NCBI GenBank assembly: GCA_027008345.1
Contig: JALTBU010000291.1
Span: 1-13,186, forward strand
DNA: 13,186 bases
Source of the DNA: Nautiliaceae bacterium
Lineage (GTDB): Bacteria > Campylobacterota > Campylobacteria > Campylobacterales > Nautiliaceae
Direction: 5' to 3'
Shown here in pieces: positions 7,840 through 13,186 of this stretch. The notes under the pieces are model-generated. The model was not told the DNA's origin. It did not search any database and saw nothing but the letters and a program-made list of their open reading frames with translations. A program made the translations under genes and the position numbers. Within the stretch, counting starts at the first letter, position 1. Every line of letters begins with the position of its first letter.

Positions 7840-9446
7840 AAAGCAGCATTTATGAATTAAAGCGCACAAAAGAGATAATTTTTATTCTTGCTAAAAACGG
7901 ATTTGGAGATCTTGTAGAGACTCTTGGTATTCCTGTCCCTTTTAAAAAAGAAGTCAAGCTAAGCCGTTCTGAGAGGATTAGAAAAACAATAGAAGAACTT
8001 GGCCCTACTTTTATAAAACTTGCACAGCTTCTCTCACTCAGACCGGATTTAATCCCGATTGAGCTTGCAAAAGAGCTTGAAAAACTTCAAGACAGAGTTG
8101 CTCCTTTGCCTTTTGAGAAGATGGAAAAAGTTTTGATTGAAGAATTTGGGGATTATAAAAAATATTTTAAAGATGAATTTACACTTCTTGCCTCTGCGTC
8201 TATCGGACAGGTATATAAAACTAAGCTAACAAATGGAGATGAGGTTGCCGTTAAAATATTAAAGCCGGATATTGAAGAAGTAATTTATGCAGACATTTTT
8301 ATACTTGAACGACTTGCGAAACTTGTCAGAGAGAGACTTTTGATTTATGGAATAGACAGTTTAAAGATTATAGAAGAATTTGCAAAAAGCATAAAAAAAG
8401 AATTGGATTTTAATATAGAAGCACTTAATCTTAAAAGATTTAAAGTGAATTTCAAAAATAATCCCAAAGTAAAAGTTCCAAAACTTTATGACAGTCTCTC
8501 GACTAAACGTATTTTAACACTTGAATTTATTAACGGTATAAAAATAAATGATAAAGAAACTCTTAAAAAACAGTATTCATTAAAAGAAATTGCAAAAACA
8601 GGTGTTGAACTTGTAGCAGAGCAGATTTTTGTACACAGGTTTTTTCATGCCGATCCACATCCCGGGAATTTAATGATAAGCAATGGAAAAATTGTATTTC
8701 TTGATTTTGGAATTGTGGGACGAATTTCCAAAGAAGATAGAAATGCGCTTTTAAAGCTTGTTTATTATGTTGCACACAGGGATGAAGAAAAAGCAGCAGA
8801 ATATGTTATGAAACTTGCAAGAATAAGTGATAATACAGATATTGATATGCTTAAAAAAGAATCAGCAGACATTATTTCAACTTATCTTTATCAGCCTTTA
8901 AAAAATATAAATATTCAAAGCTTTTTTGAAGATTTGGTTAGAGTTATGAAAAAATATAAAGTATATTTCAAAGAAGATCAGTATCTGCTTGCAAAAACAA
9001 TTATAACTTATGAAGGCGTTGGTAAAAGTTTAGATCCTGATTTTAATGTAATTGAATCTTTAAAACCTTATGTGACAAAACTTGTCAAAAAAATATATTC
9101 TCCTAAAACATTGCTTAAAGAATTTGGAGAATATAATCAAAACCTTGCAGAATTTTTTATTCATTTTCCAACTGATTTTTATGAAATTATTAAAAAAATT
9201 AAAGACGGAAAGTTAAAAATTGAATTTGAACACGTAGGGCTTGAAAAATTTGAAGAGACTATCAAAACAGCTTCTCACAGACTTTCACTCGCAATTATTA
9301 TCGCCTCCATTCTTATTGGCTCATCAATGCTTCTTAGCTCTCACGTGCCCCCTTTATTTAAGAATGTATCATTCTTTGGTATAATTGGTTTTATATTTGC
9401 CTTTGTTTTGGCAGTTATTTTAATTTTTAAAAGTTGGAGGGACTAA
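7836..9446 (+). CDS. ABC1/UbiB/AarF-family atypical kinase with C-terminal membrane anchor
   Basis: Membrane-bound kinase-like ATPase of the UbiB (COQ8/ADCK) family, whose members support isoprenoid quinone or lipid metabolism; exact chemistry is unsettled. Visible elements: LGPTFIKLAQ (55-64) where the KxGQ motif belongs, with alanine for glycine; alanine-rich loop ASASIGQV (119-126, usually AAAS); ATP-binding lysine K140 in VAVK; KELDFNIEA (188-196); catalytic HADPHPGN (271-278); metal-binding DFG (290-292). Two hydrophobic helices close the protein (about 485-505 and 510-532), as in UbiB. Length 536 aa is normal. The start is TTG 7836, with GGGAG at 7825-7829. The stop overlaps the LOG gene by one base. 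Campylobacterota normally use menaquinone, so a ubiquinone role is unlikely; the placement behind an exporter suggests a function tied to envelope lipids or export, which is inference. Confidence 0.9.
   Translation: MKSSIYELKRTKEIIFILAKNGFGDLVETLGIPVPFKKEVKLSRSERIRKTIEELGPTFIKLAQLLSLRPDLIPIELAKELEKLQDRVAPLPFEKMEKVLIEEFGDYKKYFKDEFTLLASASIGQVYKTKLTNGDEVAVKILKPDIEEVIYADIFILERLAKLVRERLLIYGIDSLKIIEEFAKSIKKELDFNIEALNLKRFKVNFKNNPKVKVPKLYDSLSTKRILTLEFINGIKINDKETLKKQYSLKEIAKTGVELVAEQIFVHRFFHADPHPGNLMISNGKIVFLDFGIVGRISKEDRNALLKLVYYVAHRDEEKAAEYVMKLARISDNTDIDMLKKESADIISTYLYQPLKNINIQSFFEDLVRVMKKYKVYFKEDQYLLAKTIITYEGVGKSLDPDFNVIESLKPYVTKLVKKIYSPKTLLKEFGEYNQNLAEFFIHFPTDFYEIIKKIKDGKLKIEFEHVGLEKFEETIKTASHRLSLAIIIASILIGSSMLLSSHVPPLFKNVSFFGIIGFIFAFVLAVILIFKSWRD
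9436..9440 (+). promoter_or_regulatory. Shine-Dalgarno GGAGG fixing the LOG gene start at ATG 9446
   Basis: GGAGG sits five bases ahead of ATG 9446. An upstream in-frame TTG at 9434 would put the start inside this site and has no comparable signal of its own, so 9446 is chosen. Confidence 0.85.
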
Positions 9447-10111
9447 TGAGAGATATACAAAAGGAATTTTTGGATAATAGAAATCCTACAAAAGATCTGT
9501 GGAGAATGTTTAGGGTAATAAGTGATTTTACAGATGCTTTTGAAGAGCTTGAAGATTTGCCTCCTGCAATTTCAATTTTTGGTAGTGCAAGAGAAAAACC
9601 GGGTCAGTATTATTATGAAAAAGCCACAGAAATTTCAAAAGGATTAAGTGATAAGGGATATGCGATAATTACGGGGGGAGGTCCTGGAATTATGGAAGCG
9701 GCAAATAAAGGTGCAAAAATAAGCGTAGGGCTTAATATTGAACTTCCACATGAGCAAGTTACAAATCCATATGTAAAAATTCCCCTTAAATTCAAATATT
9801 TTTTTACAAGAAAAGTTACATTTTTAAAATATTCAGTCGGGACTGTTATGATGCCCGGAGGTTTTGGGACATTAGATGAACTTAGCGAAGTATTAACACT
9901 TGTACAGACAAAAAGAATGAGCAAAATACCTATTGTTTTTTTTGGAAGTGAATATTATAAGCCACTGCTTGATTTTTTTGATAAAATGCTTGAATATAAA
10001 CATATTGACAAAGAAGATTTAAATCTTTTTATTGTAAGTGACGATGTTGAAGAAACAGTTAATTATATATATGAAAATGCCATAAAACCAGATATTACAT
10101 TAAATAAATAG
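9446..10111 (+). CDS. LOG-family protein (TIGR00730-like, putative nucleotide phosphoribohydrolase)
   Basis: Cytoplasmic Rossmann-fold protein of the LOG/'lysine decarboxylase-like' family. Characterised members release a base from nucleoside 5'-monophosphates, as in cytokinin-activating LOG; they are not amino-acid decarboxylases despite old names. Visible elements: first strand ISIFGSAR (42-49), glycine loop TGGGPGIMEAANKGA (76-90), and the hallmark PGGFGTLDE (137-145) holding the substrate-binding and catalytic residues. An N-terminal extension of about 40 residues precedes the core, so at 221 aa it is of the longer LOG type. The start at 9446 overlaps the kinase stop (TAATG) behind a strong GGAGG, so the two genes are coupled. 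It is the last gene of the run. True substrate unknown. Confidence 0.87.
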   Translation: MRDIQKEFLDNRNPTKDLWRMFRVISDFTDAFEELEDLPPAISIFGSAREKPGQYYYEKATEISKGLSDKGYAIITGGGPGIMEAANKGAKISVGLNIELPHEQVTNPYVKIPLKFKYFFTRKVTFLKYSVGTVMMPGGFGTLDELSEVLTLVQTKRMSKIPIVFFGSEYYKPLLDFFDKMLEYKHIDKEDLNLFIVSDDVEETVNYIYENAIKPDITLNK

Positions 10112-10118
10112 CCTCTTG

Positions 10119-10141
10119 TTTTTCCTTTTTAAAAGGAAAAA
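10119..10141 (+). terminator. A/T-rich hairpin after the LOG gene, weak candidate terminator
   Basis: An inverted repeat centred on base 10130 gives a stem of about ten base pairs, only two of them G-C. It lies 7 nt after the LOG stop codon. A run of six T (10150-10155) follows, but eight bases away from the stem, so it is not a textbook rho-independent terminator. Position between two operons is the main support. Confidence 0.35.
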
Positions 10142-10156
10142 TCTATCTGTTTTTTC

Positions 10157-10185
10157 TTGCAAATTTAAATAAAATAACTTATAAT
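10157..10185 (+). promoter_or_regulatory. Sigma70-type promoter of the S10 ribosomal operon
   Basis: TTGCAA at 10157-10162 (four of six consensus bases) and a perfect TATAAT at 10180-10185 are separated by exactly 17 nt. The spacer is A/T-rich. Transcription should start near 10191-10193, giving a leader of about 44 nt before rpsJ. Its place directly ahead of the ribosomal operon supports the call. Confidence 0.8.
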
Positions 10186-10199
10186 TTCAGTCCAAAAAG

Positions 10200-10213
10200 C
10201 GTGGAAAACCACG
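10200..10213 (+). promoter_or_regulatory. Hairpin in the rpsJ leader
   Basis: CGTGG (10200-10204), AAAA (10205-10208) and CCACG (10209-10213) form a perfect 5-bp stem with a four-base loop, about eight bases from the predicted transcript start and 22 nt before the rpsJ ATG. It is the most G/C-rich spot of the intergenic region. It may protect the 5' end or bind a regulator; there is no T-run after it, so it is not an attenuator terminator. Confidence 0.5.
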
Positions 10214-10235
10214 AGATCTTTAAAAAAGGAAGCAA

Positions 10236-10544
10236 ATGGAAAAAATCAGAATCAAACTTCAAGCGTATGACCACAGAGTGCTTGATAAAGCTGTAGGAAT
10301 CATTACAGAAGCTATCAAAAGAACTGGAGCGGAAGTAAAAGGACCTATTCCATTACCTACAAAAATCAGAAGATATACAGTGCTTAGATCACCTCACATC
10401 AATAAAGATAGTAGAGAACAATTTGAAATAAGAATTCATAGACGTCTAATTGATGTTGTTAATGCATTACCTGATACTGTTGACCAACTAATGAAATTAG
10501 AGTTGGCACCAGAGGTAGATGTAGAAGTTAGGGCATTAAGTTAA
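10236..10544 (+). CDS. rpsJ: 30S ribosomal protein S10
   Basis: Small-subunit head protein S10, which in other bacteria also joins the NusB-S10 antitermination complex. The 102-aa protein has normal length and the family pattern: KIRIKLQAYDHRVLDKAV at the start, GPIPLPTKIRRYTVLRSPH in the middle (the extended loop) and KDSREQFEIRIHRRLID after it. ATG 10236 is preceded by AGGAAG at 10227-10232. It is the first gene of the S10 operon, with its own promoter at 10157-10185. Its stop codon TAA overlaps the Shine-Dalgarno AAGGAG (10543-10548) of rplC, 10 nt ahead, suggesting coupled translation. Confidence 0.98.
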   Translation: MEKIRIKLQAYDHRVLDKAVGIITEAIKRTGAEVKGPIPLPTKIRRYTVLRSPHINKDSREQFEIRIHRRLIDVVNALPDTVDQLMKLELAPEVDVEVRALS

Positions 10545-10554
10545 GGAGAATTGA

Positions 10555-11139
10555 ATGGAATTTATAGTTGAAAAAATAGGAATGAGTAGGACGGTAGGAA
10601 TTCCAAGCGTTCCGGTTACATTACTTAAAGTAGTACCGGCTAAAGTTTGCGAAATTAAAGATGAAAATGAAAAAAGAGCTTTGGTTGCTTATACACATGG
10701 TAAAAAAATTAATAAACCTATCGAAGGTATGCAAAAAAAATATGGACTTAGCAAAGAATTTAACAGATTTGCTGAACTTAAAGTTGCAAACACAGAAGCT
10801 GGGGAACTTGATGTAACTCCTTTAAATGAAGCAAAAAAAGTAAAAATTACTTTCAAAAGCAAAGGTAGAGGATTTTCAGGTGTTATGAAAAGACACGGAT
10901 TTGCAGGTGGTCCTGGAGGACATGGTTCAAGATTCCATAGAGCCCCTGGTTCAATTGGTAACTGTGAATGGCCTGGACGTGTAATGCCTGGTAGAAAAAT
11001 GCCTGGACATTATGGGAACAAAAACATTACTGTAAATGCAGAAGTAGTTGAATTTGATCCTGATATGGGTGTTTTAGTAATTAAAGGAAGTGTTCCTGGA
11101 AGTAACGGAAGTCTTGGTAAAGTAAGGATTGTAAAATGA
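10555..11139 (+). CDS. rplC: 50S ribosomal protein L3
   Basis: Large-subunit protein L3, an early assembly protein whose central loop reaches towards the peptidyl transferase centre. The 194-aa sequence starts with FIVEKIGMSRTVG and carries the conserved core KSKGRGFSGVMKRHGFAG, GGHGSRFHRAPGSIGN and MPGHYGNKNITV. At the loop tip the segment after GSIG reads NCEWPG, where E. coli has the glutamine methylated by PrmB; here glutamate (E138) occupies that place by my alignment. AAGGAG at 10543-10548 sits six bases before ATG 10555. The stop overlaps the rplD start as ATGA. Confidence 0.98.
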   Translation: MEFIVEKIGMSRTVGIPSVPVTLLKVVPAKVCEIKDENEKRALVAYTHGKKINKPIEGMQKKYGLSKEFNRFAELKVANTEAGELDVTPLNEAKKVKITFKSKGRGFSGVMKRHGFAGGPGGHGSRFHRAPGSIGNCEWPGRVMPGRKMPGHYGNKNITVNAEVVEFDPDMGVLVIKGSVPGSNGSLGKVRIVK

Positions 11140-11723
11140 GTGTAAAGTATGAAGTAATTAATCAATTACCGGAAGATTTTCAAGGTATCAATCCGCATAA
11201 CTTATATCTTTATGTAAAAGCGTATCTTGCTAATCAAAGAGCAGGAACTGCTCATACAAAAACAAGAGGCGAAGTTAGCGGTGGTGGTAAAAAACCATTT
11301 AGACAAAAAGGTCTTGGACGTGCTAGACAAGGTAGTATCAGAGCTCCTCATTTTGTTGGCGGTGGAGTAGCACATGGTCCAAGAAATGAAAGAGACTGGT
11401 CTCAAAAATTAAATAAAAAACAAAAAAGAGTTGCATTAAAATATGCACTTAACGAAAAAGCAGAAAATGGAAAACTTTTTGTAGTTGATTCAATTAAAGT
11501 TGAATCTGGAAAAACAAAAGATGCAGCAAACTATTTAAAAGAATTTAATCAAAGAGATTATTTAATAGTAGTTGACGAAATGGACGAAAAAACATTTTTA
11601 GCATTTAGAAATATTCCTAATGTTTATATTATTACACCAGAAGAATTGAATGCATATTATGCGAGTGTATTCCACAGCATAATTTTTGATAAAAACGCAT
11701 TTGATAAAGTTATAAAGGGCTAA
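11136..11723 (+). CDS. rplD: 50S ribosomal protein L4
   Basis: Large-subunit protein L4, lining the peptide exit tunnel. The extended loop is clear at about residues 39-82, with KKPFRQKGLGRARQGSIRAP and HFVGGGVAHGP, followed by the globular part with LNKKQKRVALKYAL. Length 195 aa is usual. ATG 11136 overlaps the rplC stop (ATGA), with AAGGA upstream around 11123-11128. In E. coli L4 represses its own operon through a long structured S10 leader; the leader here is only about 44 nt, so that exact mechanism is unlikely in this organism (inference). Confidence 0.98.
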   Translation: MSVKYEVINQLPEDFQGINPHNLYLYVKAYLANQRAGTAHTKTRGEVSGGGKKPFRQKGLGRARQGSIRAPHFVGGGVAHGPRNERDWSQKLNKKQKRVALKYALNEKAENGKLFVVDSIKVESGKTKDAANYLKEFNQRDYLIVVDEMDEKTFLAFRNIPNVYIITPEELNAYYASVFHSIIFDKNAFDKVIKG

Positions 11724-11726
11724 GCT

Positions 11727-12008
11727 ATGGCAGATATTACAGATATTAAATCAATAGTTTATACAGAAAAAGCACTTAACCTTCAAGAAGAGGGTTATTT
11801 AGTAGTACAAACTACACCAAAAGTTACTAAAAATCAACTTAAAGAAATTTTTAAGGAATATTTCGGAGTAACACCTATTAAAATCAATTCACTTAGACAA
11901 AAAGGTAAAGTGAAAAGATTTAAAGGAATTGAAGGTAAAAGACCTGATTATAAAAAATTCTACGTTAAATTACCTGAAGATGCAAAACTTGAAAGCCTAA
12001 GTGTGTAA
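11727..12008 (+). CDS. rplW: 50S ribosomal protein L23
   Basis: Large-subunit protein L23 at the tunnel exit, where trigger factor and the signal recognition particle dock. The 93-aa protein is of normal length, with the family opening DIKSIVYTEKALNLQEEG and the conserved VTKNQLKEIFKEYFGV plus the basic loop NSLRQKGKVKRFKGIEGKR that contacts 23S rRNA. ATG 11727 follows the rplD stop by three bases, with AAAGGG at 11714-11719 inside the end of rplD. The stop codon abuts the Shine-Dalgarno of rplB. Confidence 0.97.
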   Translation: MADITDIKSIVYTEKALNLQEEGYLVVQTTPKVTKNQLKEIFKEYFGVTPIKINSLRQKGKVKRFKGIEGKRPDYKKFYVKLPEDAKLESLSV

Positions 12009-12013
12009 AGGGA
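12009..12013 (+). promoter_or_regulatory. Shine-Dalgarno AGGGA setting the rplB start at ATG 12019
   Basis: This purine stretch lies directly after the rplW stop and five bases before ATG 12019. A GTG at 12001 is in frame but would lie inside rplW, place the Shine-Dalgarno downstream of itself and add six residues that L2 proteins do not have. Confidence 0.85.
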
Positions 12014-12018
12014 AGAAG

Positions 12019-12843
12019 ATGGCAGTAAAAACATATAAACCATATACACCGTCAAGAAGATTTATGAGCACACTTGATAACAGTGACATTACTTCTAAGC
12101 CGACGGTTAAAAAATTACTTATTAAACTTCCAGCAAAAGCTGGTAGAAATAACATGGGAAGAATTACTTCTCGTCATAGAGAAGCAGGGCACAAAAAACT
12201 TTACAGAATTATTGATTTTAAAAGAAATAAATTTGGAATACCAGGAAAAGTGGTAACAATTGAATATGACCCATATAGAAATTGTAGAATTTGTCTTATC
12301 AGTTACGCTGATGGAGATAAAAGGTATATAATTCAACCAGAGGGTCTTAAAATTGGTGATACTGTAATGGCAGCTGAAGCAGGACTTGATATTTTACCTG
12401 GTAATGCTATGAAACTTAAAAATATTCCTGTTGGTACAGTAGTTCATAATATTGAAATGAAACCTGGAAAAGGTGGACAAATTGCAAGAGCTGCTGGAAA
12501 CTCTGCTCAAATTATGGGTAGAGAAGGAAAATATGTAATTTTAAGACTTCCAAGCGGGGAGATGAGAAAAATTCTTGGTGAATGTATGGCTACTATCGGA
12601 ACAGTTGGAAATGCAGATTATCAAAATATTACTATAGGTAAAGCTGGTAGAAGCAGATGGCTTGGTATCAGACCTCAAACAAGAGGTATTGCAATGAACC
12701 CGGTTGACCATCCACACGGTGGTGGTGAAGGTAGAAGTAAAGGTAACCATCCTGTTACACCTTGGGGTATGCCGACTAAAGGTTATAAAACAAGAAAGAA
12801 AAAACAATCTGATAAATATATAATTTCAAGAAGAAAGAAATAA
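12019..12843 (+). CDS. rplB: 50S ribosomal protein L2
   Basis: Large-subunit protein L2, needed for subunit joining and peptidyl transferase centre structure. From ATG 12019 the protein is MAVKTYKPYTPSRRFMSTLD and so on, 274 aa, which is the normal length; the longer reading from GTG 12001 is rejected. Conserved elements include GRNNMGRITSRHREAGHKK, the RNA-binding IEYDPYRN, GRAGNS-like segment RAAGNSAQIMGREG, and near the end NPVDHPHGGGEGR with the essential histidine, then the basic tail TRKKKQSDKYIISRRKK. The stop TAA merges with AAGGA of rpsS nine bases before its ATG. Confidence 0.98.
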   Translation: MAVKTYKPYTPSRRFMSTLDNSDITSKPTVKKLLIKLPAKAGRNNMGRITSRHREAGHKKLYRIIDFKRNKFGIPGKVVTIEYDPYRNCRICLISYADGDKRYIIQPEGLKIGDTVMAAEAGLDILPGNAMKLKNIPVGTVVHNIEMKPGKGGQIARAAGNSAQIMGREGKYVILRLPSGEMRKILGECMATIGTVGNADYQNITIGKAGRSRWLGIRPQTRGIAMNPVDHPHGGGEGRSKGNHPVTPWGMPTKGYKTRKKKQSDKYIISRRKK

Positions 12844-12852
12844 GGATAGGAC

Positions 12853-13134
12853 ATGGCTAGAAGTTTAAAAAAAGGTCCTTTCGTAGACGACCATTTAATG
12901 AAAAAAGTGCTTAAAGCAAAAGAAGAAAAAAATCCGAAACCTATTAAAACATGGTCAAGAAGAAGTACAATTACTCCTGAAATGATAGGTTTGACTATTA
13001 ATGTTCATAACGGTAGAGATTTTGTACCGGTTTACATAACTGAAAGACATGTAGGATTCAAACTTGGTGAATTTGCACCTACAAGAACTTTTAGAGGCCA
13101 TAAAGGTTCTGTTCAAAAGAAAATAGGTAAGTAA
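12853..13134 (+). CDS. rpsS: 30S ribosomal protein S19
   Basis: Small-subunit head protein S19, which binds 16S rRNA with S13 near the A-site tRNA. The 93-aa sequence has the family start MARSLKKGPFVDDHLMKKV, the middle segment IKTWSRRSTITPEMIGLTI and the C-terminal LGEFAPTRTFRGH and KKIGK. Length is normal. AAGGA at 12842-12846, overlapping the rplB stop, precedes ATG 12853 by six bases. The ten bases starting at its stop codon (TAAGGATAGG) are the same as those starting at the rplB stop. Confidence 0.98.
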   Translation: MARSLKKGPFVDDHLMKKVLKAKEEKNPKPIKTWSRRSTITPEMIGLTINVHNGRDFVPVYITERHVGFKLGEFAPTRTFRGHKGSVQKKIGK

Positions 13135-13143
13135 GGATAGGTG

Positions 13144-13186
13144 ATGAGTAAAGCAGTATTAAGATTTATTAGACTTTCACCAACAA
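13144..13186 (+). CDS. rplV: 50S ribosomal protein L22, N-terminal fragment (cut by window end)
   Basis: Only the first 14 codons are present, reading MSKAVLRFIRLSPT, which matches the beginning of L22 in Campylobacterota and is the expected gene after rpsS in the S10 operon. ATG 13144 has AAGGA at 13133-13137, overlapping the rpsS stop, with the usual six-base spacing. A GTG immediately upstream (13141) is an alternative but is less well spaced. The gene continues beyond the window. Confidence 0.9.
   Translation, partial: MSKAVLRFIRLSPT

Noticed and set aside
9434..9436. TTG as start of the LOG gene
   Set aside because: It overlaps the GGAGG that serves ATG 9446, and the four added residues have no family support.
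9613..9924. Minus-strand open frame of 103 codons inside the LOG gene, and the other minus-strand frames of 60-94 codons
   Set aside because: All lie antisense to well-recognised genes, have low-complexity C/S/F-rich translations, and show no family motifs or spacing with neighbours.
12001..12003. GTG as start of L2
   Set aside because: It lies in the end of rplW, upstream of the Shine-Dalgarno, and would extend L2 beyond its usual N-terminus.
12074..12256. Plus-strand 60-codon frame inside rplB
   Set aside because: It is an out-of-frame shadow of a highly conserved ribosomal gene.

Overview
The window is strongly AT-rich, densely packed and coded entirely on the plus strand. The ribosomal protein sequences (L22 beginning MSKAVLRFIRLSPT, the L3 and L4 cores), the AT bias and the tight gene spacing suggest a member of Campylobacterota, and I would guess Nautiliales (Nautilia, Caminibacter or Lebetimonas type). 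That placement comes from recollection of family sequences, not from a search.

Region 1 (1-10111) is one long run of co-directional genes that overlap or abut, and it looks like a single transcription unit whose promoter lies upstream of the window. In order it holds: the C-terminal part of a DHA2/EmrB-type MFS drug exporter; a TetR-family regulator; a TolC-family outer-membrane channel; a HlyD/YbhG-type periplasmic adaptor; a two-NBD ABC ATPase of the YbhF type; two ABC-2 permeases of the YbhS/YbhR type; an ABC1/UbiB-family atypical kinase with two C-terminal membrane helices; and a LOG-family (TIGR00730-like) protein. The middle part resembles the E. coli cecR-ybhGFSR efflux locus with its own TolC built in. 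The only gap above a few bases (2853-2924, 72 nt) is filled largely by two short tandem-repeat arrays, one of which carries the start codon of the adaptor gene.

Region 2 (10112-10235) is a 124-nt boundary. It has a weak A/T-rich hairpin, a very good sigma70-type promoter (TTGCAA, 17 nt, TATAAT) and a short leader with a perfect 5-bp hairpin.

Region 3 (10236-13186) is the start of the S10 ribosomal protein operon in the standard order rpsJ-rplC-rplD-rplW-rplB-rpsS-rplV, the last gene being cut by the window end. Junctions are tight and the Shine-Dalgarno sequences commonly overlap the preceding stop codon, which suggests translational coupling.

Region 1 can be read as an envelope export module: a regulator, a complete tripartite ABC exporter (inner membrane, periplasm, outer membrane), a second inner-membrane exporter, and two coupled genes (ABC1 kinase, LOG protein) whose link to export is unexplained. 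Three predicted starts were moved or set by Shine-Dalgarno evidence: a TTG start for the kinase (7836), ATG 9446 for the LOG protein, and ATG 12019 for L2. No RNA genes, insertion sequences, CRISPR arrays or broken genes were seen.
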